A stretch of 64,000 bases of DNA, from assembly GCF_965219885.1 (NCBI RefSeq), contig NZ_CBDCOT010000007.1, positions 186,001 through 250,000 on the forward strand, written 5' to 3'. Below, piece by piece: positions 1 through 8,701 of the stretch. The DNA comes from Curvivirga sp965219885 (GTDB lineage: Bacteria; Pseudomonadota; Alphaproteobacteria; UBA8366; Aestuariispiraceae). The notes under the pieces were generated by a model. The model searched no databases and was not told the DNA's origin. It was given only the letters and a program-made list of their open reading frames with translations. The position numbers and the translations under genes were made by a program. Numbering within the stretch: the stretch's first letter is position 1; each line of letters starts with the position of its first letter.

Positions 1-258
1 AGTCGTGATTTGGATAACCATTTTATCACCAACTCGATTACGTACAGCGTCAATCGCGGGGCGATAATATTCAGGTAAAATCGTATGTTTATCGTCTTCA
101 TCACGTACATGAAGGTGAATCATGGCCGCACCTGCAGCTTGACAAGCCGCAGCTTCTTTTGCCAATTCATCTGGTGTGATGGGGAGGCCTTTGTGATCTG
201 ATTTTGTTTTTCTAGCGCCGTTTGGGGCAACACAGAGAATCGTTTTTGTATTTGTCAT
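1..258 (-). CDS. BKACE-family (3-keto-5-aminohexanoate cleavage enzyme, DUF849) protein, 5' part only
   Basis: The gene reads leftwards from an ATG at 258 and runs off the window edge, so only the first 86 residues are visible. They contain the family's N-terminal signature: CVAPNGARKTKSDH, then the helix PDELAKEAAACQAAGAAMIHLHVRD, which is the first TIM-barrel strand with the metal-binding HxH of BKACE enzymes. This family condenses acetyl-CoA with, or cleaves, beta-keto acids; the substrate cannot be read from sequence. The start codon overlaps the stop of the upstream aminotransferase (ATGA), which implies translational coupling. An amine-removing aminotransferase followed by a beta-keto acid cleavage enzyme suggests a catabolic route for an amino acid or amine; that is inference. 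Confidence 0.85.
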   Translation of the reverse strand, partial: MTNTKTILCVAPNGARKTKSDHKGLPITPDELAKEAAACQAAGAAMIHLHVRDEDDKHTILPEYYRPAIDAVRNRVGDKMVIQITT

Positions 259-1607
259 GCAGCAATACCTGCATCTGTTAATGCTGATTCGACTGCCTTC
301 TGTAATTTATCGGCAATCTCAACCACATGCTTTTCTTCGATGATAAATGGTGGCGCAAGCAAGATGTGATTACCGTTCTGGCCATCAATAGTTCCATTAC
401 CTGGATAACAAATTAACCCAAGATCCATCGCATGTTTTTTGATGCCAGCATGAATTTTCAAGGCAGGGTCGAGTGGTTCTTTCGTGCTCCTATCCGCAAC
501 AAGCTCGAGCCCCCAGAACAGACCTCGTCCACGTATGTCGCCAATATTTGGATGATTTCCGAAGCGTTCTAGCAAAGCTTCCTCTAGCTTTTTGCCCATA
601 GCATTCACATTTTCCAGCAGATTGTTCTCTTCGATTTCTTTTTGAACGGCTAATGCTGCCGCACAGGCTGTCGGATGTGCAAGATAAGTATGTCCATGTT
701 GAAAGAAACCTGATCCATTCACGATTGTTTCGTAAATCTCATTGCTAAGCAGCATTGCCCCGATCGCCTGATAACCTGCGCCTAAGCCTTTAGCGGTCGT
801 CAGGATGTCAGGACTGATACCTTCTTGTTCACATGCAAACAGAGTTCCTGTGCGTCCCATTCCGCACATTACTTCATCCAAGATAAGCAAGATGCCATAT
901 TGGTCACAGATTTCTCTGATACGTTTGAAATAACCTGGAACAGGTACAAGGGCGCCTGATGTCGCACCGACAACGGGTTCGGCCATAAAGCCAATCACAT
1001 TTTCTGCACCAATTTCTTTGATGTGTTGTTCAAGTTCGTTCGCAACGCGTTGGCCATATTGTTCATCCGTTTCAGACGGCAGTTTATCTCTATAAGGATA
1101 ACAAGGTGCAACGTGATCTGCGTCGATCAAAATTGGCTCAAACTGTTGGCGGCGCCACATATTGCCCCCGACTGAAAGGGCGCCAAGCGTGTTACCATGA
1201 TAGCTCTGGCGTCGGGCGATAAAATACTTACGCTCTTTTTCGCCTTTTTCCAGAAAGTATTGCCGTGCTAGTTTTAATGCGGATTCTGTTGCTTCGGATC
1301 CACCAGAAACAAAATAGACATAGTCTAATCCTTCTGGCGCACGATCCGATAAGAATTCTGCTAATTCTTCGGCAGGTTCCGTAGTGAAAAAGGACGTATG
1401 TGCAAAAGCAATATTGTCGATTTGGTCTTTGATAGCTTGTGTTACACGGGAATTGCTGTGACCTAGGCATGATACAGCTGCGCCACCTGAAGCATCAATA
1501 TAGGATTTTCCATCCTGATCTATAATATAAGGGCCATCTCCTTTATCTGCATATGCAAGATTGGAGGATGGTTGGCGATGTAAAATGCGCGTTTTCTTTG
1601 ACGACAT
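255..1607 (-). CDS. Class III PLP-dependent aminotransferase
   Basis: A 450-residue fold-type I, class III (omega/aspartate-family) aminotransferase. Visible motifs are the phosphate-binding VSGGSEATESALKLAR, the cofactor-contacting ILDEVMCGMGRTG, and the Schiff-base lysine in TTAKGLGAGYQAIGA. Length is normal for the family and the sequence is intact. These enzymes move an amino group from an omega- or beta-amino compound to pyruvate or 2-oxoglutarate. It is the first gene of an operon with the BKACE gene (4-nt overlap) and lies 101 bp downstream of a LysR gene on the same strand. The intervening gap holds a 17-bp dyad that also occurs upstream of the regulator. The substrate is unknown. Confidence 0.9.
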   Translation of the reverse strand: MSSKKTRILHRQPSSNLAYADKGDGPYIIDQDGKSYIDASGGAAVSCLGHSNSRVTQAIKDQIDNIAFAHTSFFTTEPAEELAEFLSDRAPEGLDYVYFVSGGSEATESALKLARQYFLEKGEKERKYFIARRQSYHGNTLGALSVGGNMWRRQQFEPILIDADHVAPCYPYRDKLPSETDEQYGQRVANELEQHIKEIGAENVIGFMAEPVVGATSGALVPVPGYFKRIREICDQYGILLILDEVMCGMGRTGTLFACEQEGISPDILTTAKGLGAGYQAIGAMLLSNEIYETIVNGSGFFQHGHTYLAHPTACAAALAVQKEIEENNLLENVNAMGKKLEEALLERFGNHPNIGDIRGRGLFWGLELVADRSTKEPLDPALKIHAGIKKHAMDLGLICYPGNGTIDGQNGNHILLAPPFIIEEKHVVEIADKLQKAVESALTDAGIAA

Positions 1608-1690
1608 GATAGGCTTTCTAGATGAAAATAAACTGGAAAACCTTAAGCAGGAATAGATTGTAGGATCAATCGACTTTTTCTAATGTAAGA

Positions 1691-1707
1691 TGTTAGTTAA
1701 TCTAACA
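1691..1707. promoter_or_regulatory. 17-bp dyad, candidate LysR operator for the aminotransferase-BKACE operon
   Basis: TGTTAGTTAATCTAACA is a perfect inverted repeat (the arms extend to AGATGTTAG / CTAACATCT at 1688-1710). It lies 84 bp upstream of the aminotransferase start and just inside the end of the LysR gene. The same 17-mer, with two changes in the centre, lies upstream of the LysR gene at 2642-2658. This is the pattern expected of an autoregulated operator, though an intrinsic hairpin role is possible. Confidence 0.6.
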
Positions 1708-1708
1708 T

Positions 1709-2632
1709 CTAGTATAGGAATTTATGTAAAGAAGGTTTGGCTTTTAGATAGGTTTCAGCTTCTGCTAGAATCCATTCTTTAAAAACTTTAACAGAAAGCT
1801 TGTCATCCATGGGTTTTGGATAAGAGAGATAATAGGCATTTCTTCTAGGTAAAAAGAGATCATAGGGGATGATGAGGCGGCCGGCTTCCAGATCAGCATG
1901 CGCAAGAATGCTACCCGCAGTAATGATACCTTGTCCCGTTACAGCGGCTTGTAGTGCTAAAGATGAATCTGCATAGAAACTCCCTTTTCCAAAATCGGGG
2001 GCAGGAATGTTGGCTTTTTCGAACCACGCAGCCCAAGCATCTCCTGTATCATCATGAATCAAATGAGAGCTTTTCAATTTTCCCGGAGATTTTAAATCAA
2101 GGTTTTCTTTTATGAACGAAGGTGCGCAGGCTGCAAATGCGTCAACATCGAAAATCTTTGTTGTTACTAATGACGTGTCATTGCTTTTTCCCCATCGAAT
2201 GGCGATATCAAATTCAGCAGTTTCAAAACCTCGAAATCGTGCAGAAGGCGCAAGACGTATCGTAATGTCAGGATATTGTTGTTGGAAACTGTTCAGTCTC
2301 GGCATAAGCCAATGTGATGCAAAAGCAGATGTCAGATTAATAGTTAACGTTTCTTGCGTTTTACTCTTTAGGATTTCATCAGTTACTTTTGAGAGATTGT
2401 CTAATATCTCTGTTGTGACAGGAAGCAGTTTTTGCCCTTCAGTTGTTAAAGAGACGCGCGCATGACTACGGATAAAAAGGGACGTGTCGTAAAATTCTTC
2501 TAAAATTTTGATTTGCTGACTGACAGCTCCATGAGTGACATGAAGCTCATCTGCAGCTTTGGAAAAACTTAATAGTCGGGCGGCAGCTTCAAAAACTCTA
2601 ACAGATTTTAGAGGTGGTATACGACGTTTCAT
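1709..2632 (-). CDS. LysR-type regulator, GcvA-like
   Basis: 307 residues. The N-terminal winged helix (about residues 1-65) has the GcvA-type opening PPLKSVRVFEAAARLLSFSKAADELHVTHGAVSQQIK, followed by a LysR substrate-binding domain (about 90-295). It precedes the aminotransferase/BKACE operon on the same strand, and matching 17-bp dyads lie in front of both, so it probably controls that operon and itself. The inducer is unknown. A GcvA-like N-terminus places it among the many amino-acid-metabolism regulators of Alphaproteobacteria, but it need not control glycine cleavage. Confidence 0.85.
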   Translation of the reverse strand: MKRRIPPLKSVRVFEAAARLLSFSKAADELHVTHGAVSQQIKILEEFYDTSLFIRSHARVSLTTEGQKLLPVTTEILDNLSKVTDEILKSKTQETLTINLTSAFASHWLMPRLNSFQQQYPDITIRLAPSARFRGFETAEFDIAIRWGKSNDTSLVTTKIFDVDAFAACAPSFIKENLDLKSPGKLKSSHLIHDDTGDAWAAWFEKANIPAPDFGKGSFYADSSLALQAAVTGQGIITAGSILAHADLEAGRLIIPYDLFLPRRNAYYLSYPKPMDDKLSVKVFKEWILAEAETYLKAKPSLHKFLY

Positions 2633-2641
2633 CAGTTTACA

Positions 2642-2658
2642 TGTTAGTTAAGTTAACA
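2642..2658. promoter_or_regulatory. Second copy of the 17-bp dyad, upstream of the GcvA-like gene
   Basis: TGTTAGTTAAGTTAACA begins 10 bp upstream of the LysR start codon. It matches the dyad at 1691-1707 in 15 of 17 positions with identical TGTTA/TAACA arms. This position suits negative autoregulation. Confidence 0.55.
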
Positions 2659-2689
2659 AAGACTATAATAAAGCATTGTTTATCATCGG

Positions 2690-3610
2690 CTACAATGCAG
2701 AACTATTTAAGAAATCCTGTTCCAGAAGAAATGAACGTAACCAGCTATGAATACTGTCATATTGATTTCTATGATGCCAAATCAAGGAAATGTTTAAAGG
2801 GGGAATGTCAAAGGGAACCGGTTTGGTGATCAAGTTGAAGTTCTTAGCATACTGACTAGCTAATGGTTCAGGTATGGTGAATATGACCTGATTTTGCGAG
2901 ATAATATAAGGAATTGCAGAAAAGAAAGGAACCGTAAGACATAAATCTCGTTCTTTGTTTAACGTACCAAGAATTTCGTCAATGACCCCAAAACGATCAC
3001 CTGAAAAACTGACAAGCCCGTGTTTTGCTTTACAATATGTTTGAATATCCCATGGATCAGTCGCGAGAGGATGATTAGGATTCATAACGCAGCGCCATCC
3101 CCAATTCATTAAGCGATGGGTATAATATCCTGATCCTTTGGGAGGGGCTTCTTCTAAGATTAAATCAATTTTACCTGTTGCAAGTTTATCGAATGTACTT
3201 GGATCTCGATGATGAATACCCAGCTTTATCTTTGGTGCGGCCTTGGACAGTGCTGCAATGAGTTCCGGTAGGATGAGAATACCGATATCATCCGCCATCG
3301 CAATGCGGATTTCTGCTTCGAATTCAGACGGATCATCCTGTGTTTCAGAAAAGAGGGAGGCAGCTTGCGCTAGCAAATCATTTAATTGTGGTTCTAGCGT
3401 ATGAGCCTTGTGGGATAGTTGATATCCACCTTTGGCACGAATTAAAAGTGCGTCGCTAAATTGTTCTCTTAACTTACTTAACACTTTTGAGACCGCAGAT
3501 TGGGTGATACCCAATCGATCGGCCGTACGCGATATATGTTTTTCTTCAAAAAGGATACTAAGCATCCGTAAATGCTGAAGATCGATGGAATGAAAATTGA
3601 AATCTTGCAT
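2690..3610 (-). CDS. LysR-type regulator
   Basis: A LysR protein with an N-terminal HTH (DLQHLRMLSILFEEKHISRTADRLGITQSAVSKVLSKLR) and a NodD/PcpR-like effector domain. The frame opens at 3622, but the ATG at 3610 (MQDFNFHS) is the better start: a GGGA lies six bases before it, and the longer form would place a perfect ATTCC-N5-GGAAT dyad (3615-3629) inside the coding region. It is transcribed divergently from the metallo-beta-lactamase-fold gene at 3717, the usual arrangement of a LysR regulator and its target. The inducer is unknown. Confidence 0.85.
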   Translation of the reverse strand: MQDFNFHSIDLQHLRMLSILFEEKHISRTADRLGITQSAVSKVLSKLREQFSDALLIRAKGGYQLSHKAHTLEPQLNDLLAQAASLFSETQDDPSEFEAEIRIAMADDIGILILPELIAALSKAAPKIKLGIHHRDPSTFDKLATGKIDLILEEAPPKGSGYYTHRLMNWGWRCVMNPNHPLATDPWDIQTYCKAKHGLVSFSGDRFGVIDEILGTLNKERDLCLTVPFFSAIPYIISQNQVIFTIPEPLASQYAKNFNLITKPVPFDIPPLNISLIWHHRNQYDSIHSWLRSFLLEQDFLNSSAL

Positions 3611-3614
3611 AACT

Positions 3615-3629
3615 ATTCCCATTTGGAAT
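3615..3629. promoter_or_regulatory. ATTCC-N5-GGAAT dyad, candidate LysR box
   Basis: A perfect 5-bp inverted repeat with a T-N11-A layout, in the divergent region between the LysR gene and the metallo-beta-lactamase-fold gene and next to the preferred LysR start. It is the only clear dyad noted in the gap. Confidence 0.45.
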
Positions 3630-3716
3630 GATAAGTATGAAATATATGATATGGAAGAAAGTAATGGAAGTCATATTTTCTGATCTCAGATTTCAAAATA
3701 ACTGGAGATGAGATTT

Positions 3717-4592
3717 ATGCTAAAATTTTTCAAAACGCTTGCCTTAAGCTGCGTCCTTTCACTTACAGCCATTTCTGCACATGCAGAAACCGCATTAAAA
3801 CCGATAGGTGAGAACGTTTATGATTTCTTTTCAGGGTGGTATAACAGCCTTGTTGTCGTGGGGGATAATGGTGTACTGGTCGTAGACCCTGCTTGGTCTG
3901 CGCGCGCAGAAGAAATGAAAGCAGCTATTGCAAAAGTGACGGATAAACCAATCACACATGTTGTATTAAGTCATGAACATTATGACCATGCGGGTGGAAC
4001 AGAAGTTTTTGAAAATGCTGAAATTGTCTGTCAGGTTACTTGTGAGACAATTTTTGATCTGGATATTATCGGTGCAGCACCGAAAAAAGTGACTACAACT
4101 TTTGAAGATGATCTATCCATTAATCTTGGTAATAAAATTGTTGAACTAAAACATATTGCCGCAGGCGACGGTGTTGCAACTACAGTTGTTTATGTACCTG
4201 CCGATCAAGTTGTTGCGACAGCCGATTTATATCTTCCAGGTGGTCTTACAAATCAGAAATATCTTGATGATAAAAACTTCCTTGGCACGCGCTTGATTTT
4301 GAATGAGATTTCTCAATGGCCGTTGAAAGTGTCATTGAGCGGGCATTCGGATAATCGTGATCCTGAATCTTTAAAGGCAAGTGCTGCTTATTATAACGAT
4401 CTATATTCAGTGGTAAAAACAGAATTGGATGCCTTAATTGCAAAAGGTGGGATCGGTGCCGCATTTGATGCATTGTTAGGTGATCTTCCAAATCAAATTA
4501 AGCTTCCAAAATATGAAAACTGGAAGGGATATAACGAACATCTATCTGCGCATGTTTTCCGCATGGGAATGTCTATTGCCCACGGTGGTTGA
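3717..4592 (+). CDS. Secreted metallo-beta-lactamase-fold hydrolase
   Basis: About 291 residues with an N-terminal Sec signal (FFKTLALSCVLSLTAISAHA, cleavage expected after AHA). The zinc-site motif HxHxDH is present as SHEHYDHAGG, with a later SGHSD that can supply a further ligand. An in-frame ATG at 3708 exists, but the GGAG at 3704-3707 is correctly spaced (nine bases) only for the ATG at 3717. The protein is periplasmic. The fold covers beta-lactamases, glyoxalases, quinoprotein-relay hydrolases and lactonases, and I cannot pick the substrate. It is probably controlled by the divergent LysR. There is no sign of an antibiotic-resistance context. Confidence 0.8.
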   Translation: MLKFFKTLALSCVLSLTAISAHAETALKPIGENVYDFFSGWYNSLVVVGDNGVLVVDPAWSARAEEMKAAIAKVTDKPITHVVLSHEHYDHAGGTEVFENAEIVCQVTCETIFDLDIIGAAPKKVTTTFEDDLSINLGNKIVELKHIAAGDGVATTVVYVPADQVVATADLYLPGGLTNQKYLDDKNFLGTRLILNEISQWPLKVSLSGHSDNRDPESLKASAAYYNDLYSVVKTELDALIAKGGIGAAFDALLGDLPNQIKLPKYENWKGYNEHLSAHVFRMGMSIAHGG

Positions 4593-4630
4593 GTCTGATT
4601 CGGTGCCGTCAGTGGATGGCACCGAATTTC

Positions 4631-5815
4631 CTATTGAGGGGTCGTATTCAATAGATGCGATAGAGTAAAGGGATATGCGTTTCTTTTAGGATTATGTTTG
4701 AGTGTGAAGGATTTAAAATTTATTTTTGTCCAATCTTGATCATCAAATACTTTCTTATAAGCCTTAACATTTTCACGGTTTATTGCTGTCATCGGAAATT
4801 TGATGTGAGAGGATATTTTCGCAAAATCATGTTTTTGATCATAGTCGTACAACATGATGATGCTCCAGGCGCCTGCCAAGAAATGTCCGCCATGGGTTAG
4901 GGTCATCTCACCTCGTTCCACCAAATCAATGGCTTCCATAGACCAATTTAAACCAACGACACAGGCATCTCTTCCTGGCTCCATACCTACTTCACGTAAA
5001 GCTTTGATCGCGCCAATAGCAATTGCGTCATTAGCCGCCCATATAGCGTTTACTGACTTCGTTCGTAAAAGTTGTTGAGTACGTGTATAGGCTTCTTCGC
5101 CAGACCAATTGACGGTTATACGCCTAAGTTCTTTGAAATATGGGTGTTTTCTTAAACCGCGATCTAATCCTCTTAATCGATCAATTGAAGCTGGGGTGTT
5201 GATATCACCTGCGAGCGTGAGAAGCGGAATTATACGACCACTTTCTCTTGTCGCTGGCGGGGCAATATGGTTGTGATGCTCTAGTAAAGATGCCAACATT
5301 TCATAACCAGCAGCTTCATTATCAGGTATAATGCTTCCTAACCAATAAGGAGATTTCTCTCTGGGTTTGCCAAAGTGTTTTTCTTGTTCTGAGGTTAAGC
5401 TGTTTAACAGCATCAAAGTTGGGATTTTATGGTCAATAGCATATTGTAGTAGTTTAGGTGCTTGTTGTTGTTCATTAACAATAATTAGATAATCAGGCTT
5501 ACTGTGATCGATCGCGGCTATACCTTTTGATACCATGACAGGCCAACCTCTATTGGCTGACACTATTTCTAGATTAAACCCCAAGTCATCAGACGCTGCT
5601 TTCATGGTTTCGGAAACAGATTTCCAAAAGCCTTTATCTTCGTATCCCGGATTTACAAAGAGAATATTTTTACGTTCTGCCGCAAGGGCTGAAGATATTA
5701 AAAGAACAAATGCGCAGAATAGGATCAAAAAAAAGATAGAAACTTTTTTAGTGTCTAGTGAAGTGACAAATCTTTGTTGCCAATTATCTATATGATCTTC
5801 ATGTGTAAACATCAC
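4631..5815 (-). CDS. Periplasmic binding protein of the sugar/TorT type (peripla_BP_1/4-like)
   Basis: 394 residues. After a long, polar N-terminal tail comes a hydrophobic export segment (about residues 26-45, ending SALAAE), then a type I periplasmic-binding fold: KNILFVNPGYEDKGFWKSVSETMKAA, SKGIAAIDHSKPDYLIIVNEQ and the hinge motif IWAANDAIAIGAIKALREVG. No ABC permease or ATPase gene lies nearby, so it may serve as a ligand sensor for a histidine kinase or chemoreceptor instead of a transporter (inference). The ligand is unknown. It converges on the metallo-beta-lactamase-fold gene (38 bp gap). Confidence 0.75.
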   Translation of the reverse strand: MMFTHEDHIDNWQQRFVTSLDTKKVSIFFLILFCAFVLLISSALAAERKNILFVNPGYEDKGFWKSVSETMKAASDDLGFNLEIVSANRGWPVMVSKGIAAIDHSKPDYLIIVNEQQQAPKLLQYAIDHKIPTLMLLNSLTSEQEKHFGKPREKSPYWLGSIIPDNEAAGYEMLASLLEHHNHIAPPATRESGRIIPLLTLAGDINTPASIDRLRGLDRGLRKHPYFKELRRITVNWSGEEAYTRTQQLLRTKSVNAIWAANDAIAIGAIKALREVGMEPGRDACVVGLNWSMEAIDLVERGEMTLTHGGHFLAGAWSIIMLYDYDQKHDFAKISSHIKFPMTAINRENVKAYKKVFDDQDWTKINFKSFTLKHNPKRNAYPFTLSHLLNTTPQ

Positions 5816-5917
5816 TCATATAATCCGTATTGCGAATTATGCGCGTTTTGAATGGGGATGTATAGTAATAATTTGATATAAATGCATTTGATTGTATTTT
5901 CTAGTTTACACCATTAA

Positions 5918-6793
5918 GTGCCATATCGGGGATTAGATATACAGTTTCAAAACCATGTGCTACACTTAGATACTAAAATTATCGACACTTGGAGAAATGG
6001 TCTGACATTGCCAGTTGTTAGATTCAAAATATGTTATTTAATTCTGTTCCCCATGATTTTGACGTTGGGGTTACTATCTGATGCACATTCTGAGAATATA
6101 ACTACGGATTTTGACGAAGTTGAGATCGCTGTTGGAGAATGGCCACCTTATCTCTCGGAGGATTTACCTCAAGGCGGTATTATGGCTCAGGCGATAGCAG
6201 AAATCTTTCAAGATATTGGAGTCGAAGCTAAGTTTAGGTTTTTGCCTTGGGGGCGAGCTTACGAGGAAACCTCAAGAGGGGCTCATACTGCTACAGGTGT
6301 ATGGATGCACAAAGCAGAGAGAGAACAAGATTTCATTTATAGTGAAGCGATTCTGACGGAGCAGTTTGTATTTTTTTACAATACGGATATTTCTTTTGAT
6401 TGGAAAACACTCAAGGATATCGAAAAATATCGGATTGGTGGGGGGACGAAATATAGCTATGGCCCTGCTTTTGACAAAGCCATTGCGGCAGGTCGCATTA
6501 AGATAGAACGTGTGGGTAATGTACACTTGAATTTTAGGAAACTTTTAACGGGACGTATATCTCTATTTCCTCAGGAAATAAATGTCGGCTATGCTGATTT
6601 GAGAAGACATCTTTCAGAAGAGGATCAGGCGCGCATCACGCATCATCCCAAGCCGTTTTTGAATAATCACTCCTATGTGCTTTTTCCAAGAAGAGTCGAA
6701 AAGAGTGAGGAATTAGTCCGGCTTTTTAACCAGAAGCTAAGGCAATATCGTGAAGATGGTCGATATGACATCTTGATGGCTACTTTAAATTAG
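5918..6793 (+). CDS. Orphan SBP_bac_3-type periplasmic binding protein
   Basis: Up to 291 residues. A signal-type hydrophobic segment sits at about residues 38-57 (CYLILFPMILTLGLLSDAHS), which suggests the true start is downstream of the first ATG; an in-frame TTG at 6008 preceded by GGAG is one candidate. The mature part has the amino-acid-binding-protein pattern: VEIAVGEWPPYLSEDLPQGGIMAQAIAEIF, then RAYEETSRGAHTATGVWMHKAERE. No transporter genes adjoin. Such stand-alone proteins are common in this bacterial group and often have unknown roles. It is transcribed divergently from the other binding-protein gene, so the two may share a promoter region. Confidence 0.75.
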   Translation: MPYRGLDIQFQNHVLHLDTKIIDTWRNGLTLPVVRFKICYLILFPMILTLGLLSDAHSENITTDFDEVEIAVGEWPPYLSEDLPQGGIMAQAIAEIFQDIGVEAKFRFLPWGRAYEETSRGAHTATGVWMHKAEREQDFIYSEAILTEQFVFFYNTDISFDWKTLKDIEKYRIGGGTKYSYGPAFDKAIAAGRIKIERVGNVHLNFRKLLTGRISLFPQEINVGYADLRRHLSEEDQARITHHPKPFLNNHSYVLFPRRVEKSEELVRLFNQKLRQYREDGRYDILMATLN

Positions 6794-7123
6794 TCCTTAT
6801 GAAGTTTAATCAAGAGGTTGTCTTCATAGCTTAGATATATTTCAACCGCGGTTAAGATTTAAAAGCTATGATAACTTATTTAGTAAACACCCCAATATTT
6901 GAACTTGAAACAAATTATTTCATCTTATCAAGAATTCATTCGGGCAAAAACAGGATGGACCGATTGATCGGATGATAGAGCAATATCTGGGACAGCAAGA
7001 AGGCAGCTCATATCGGGTTTTCAAACTGTTATAGATATAGTTTTGGAAAATCTTACTCTTTATACTTGTCTCTTGCCGTATTTAACTTAAATCTAAAGGA
7101 ATAAAATAACTGGATTTAGGAAA
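6794..7123. other. Intergenic region upstream of selO
   Basis: 330 bp without a convincing gene. A short open stretch around 6940-7037 reads as peptide-like sequence but has no usable start codon and no ribosome site, so it may be a gene remnant. No terminator or operator stands out. Confidence 0.4.
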
Positions 7124-8596
7124 ATGAATATGTCTGAGGCAGGTTGGCAGTTCGACAATAGTTATGGTCGACTGAAAGATATTTTTTATACACGCTTGTC
7201 ACCGATCTCCGTGTGTGCGCCAGAAATGGTGATTTTTAATGAAAGCTTAGCACATGAGTTAGGTTTGAATTTCTCCTCTTACAACGATCCGGAACTTGCT
7301 CAGATATTTGCAGGTAATGTTTTACCTGATGGTGCGGATCCAATTGCACAAGCTTATGCCGGACATCAATTTGGACATCCAAATGTTCTAGGGGACGGGC
7401 GTGCAATTCTACTTGGAGAGCAAATATCAACAAGTGGGAAACGATTTGATGTTCAGTTGAAAGGATCTGGGCAAACACCTTATTCCCGAAATGGTGATGG
7501 TCGCGCCGCGCTTGGTCCTATGCTTAGAGAATTCATTATTAGTGAGGCGATGGCTGCGCTTGGTATTAAGACGACCCGCAGTTTAGCCGTCGTGGCAACC
7601 GGTGAACCTGTTTTTAGGGAAGGGGCATTGACCGGCGCTGTCCTGACCCGAATTGCTGATAGTCATTTGCGTGTTGGGACATTTGAATATGCGGCGATGC
7701 GCCGTGACCAAGAAGGTCTTCAGCAGCTATTAAACTATAGTATTGATCGGCATTATCCGGAAATAAAGGAGGCTGGCAATTTAGCATTGGCTTTTATTGA
7801 ACAGGTTATGAATCGCCAGATCGACTTGATATGCCAATGGATGCGCGTTGGATTTATCCATGGGGTGATGAATACAGATAATATGACAATTTCTGGTGAA
7901 ACGATTGATTATGGTCCTTGTGCATTTATGGAGGCTTATGATCCTGCCACCGTGTTTAGTTCTATTGACCACCGGGGGCGTTATGCCTTTGGTAATCAGC
8001 CTCCGATTGCACAATGGAATTTAGCACGTTTGGCAGAAACATTGCTTCCGTTGATAGATGAGGATGCGGATACCGCACTTGAGAAAGCTGAAGAAATAGT
8101 TATGGGCTTTATGCCGAAATTTGAGAAGGTATATCTCAAAATGATGGGGCAGAAGATTGGCATTACTGCAGGTCAAGAAGGGGATGTAGAGCTTATTGCT
8201 GATCTCCAAAATTTGTTATTGAAGCATAAGCTTGATTATACGAATGCGTTTAGGGCGCTTAGTAAAAGTAAACCATCAGAAGAAGCTGTTTTTACTGGTA
8301 TTCGTCAAGAACAAGAAATGCAAGATTGGTTCGCGCGCTGGCAGGTTCGATTGGATCAAGATGAATTAGAGACGCAAGAATCTCTGACATTGAGAGTAAG
8401 CCAAAATCCGGCATTTATCCCACGTAACCAATTGGTGGAAGAGGCCTTAGAAGCTGCTGAAAATAATGGCCAAATGACTCGCTTTAATAAGTTATTGGAT
8501 GTTGTGACAAAGCCATATAAAGACAATCCACAACTTCAGGATTTTCAAGCCCCAATGCAGTCTGGGCATCATTTTCAAACATTTTGTGGCACTTAG
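7124..8596 (+). CDS. selO: Protein adenylyltransferase SelO (YdiU family)
   Basis: 490 residues, full length. SelO is a pseudokinase-fold enzyme that transfers AMP from ATP to Ser/Thr/Tyr of target proteins and links redox state to metabolism. Seen here are the early QAYAGHQFGHPNVLGDGRA block, the nucleotide-binding region VQLKGSGQTPYSRNGDGRAA, the catalytic VGFIHGVMNTDNM and the metal-binding DYGPCAFMEAYD. The C-terminus ends TFCGT, where some homologues have selenocysteine and this one has cysteine. It is a single gene followed by a strong bidirectional terminator. Confidence 0.95.
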   Translation: MNMSEAGWQFDNSYGRLKDIFYTRLSPISVCAPEMVIFNESLAHELGLNFSSYNDPELAQIFAGNVLPDGADPIAQAYAGHQFGHPNVLGDGRAILLGEQISTSGKRFDVQLKGSGQTPYSRNGDGRAALGPMLREFIISEAMAALGIKTTRSLAVVATGEPVFREGALTGAVLTRIADSHLRVGTFEYAAMRRDQEGLQQLLNYSIDRHYPEIKEAGNLALAFIEQVMNRQIDLICQWMRVGFIHGVMNTDNMTISGETIDYGPCAFMEAYDPATVFSSIDHRGRYAFGNQPPIAQWNLARLAETLLPLIDEDADTALEKAEEIVMGFMPKFEKVYLKMMGQKIGITAGQEGDVELIADLQNLLLKHKLDYTNAFRALSKSKPSEEAVFTGIRQEQEMQDWFARWQVRLDQDELETQESLTLRVSQNPAFIPRNQLVEEALEAAENNGQMTRFNKLLDVVTKPYKDNPQLQDFQAPMQSGHHFQTFCGT

Positions 8597-8641
8597 AAAA
8601 GTGGAATTCTCACATTTGGGGAATAGCTTTGTTCATAAATT

Positions 8642-8675
8642 AAAAGGGGCAGTTGAAAACAGCTGCCCCTTTTTG
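8642..8675. terminator. Bidirectional intrinsic terminator between selO and the cytochrome c gene
   Basis: AAAAGGGGCAG pairs with CTGCCCCTTTT around a small loop, giving a GC-rich stem with an A-run before and a T-run after. It therefore works for both convergent genes. Confidence 0.9.
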
Positions 8676-8701
8676 TCATTCATTCAACTTTAATAAGTTT
8701 G

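Noticed and set aside
3717..4592. Antibiotic-resistance metallo-beta-lactamase
   Set aside because: Only the general fold motif is seen; there is no resistance context and the later motifs differ from class B enzymes.
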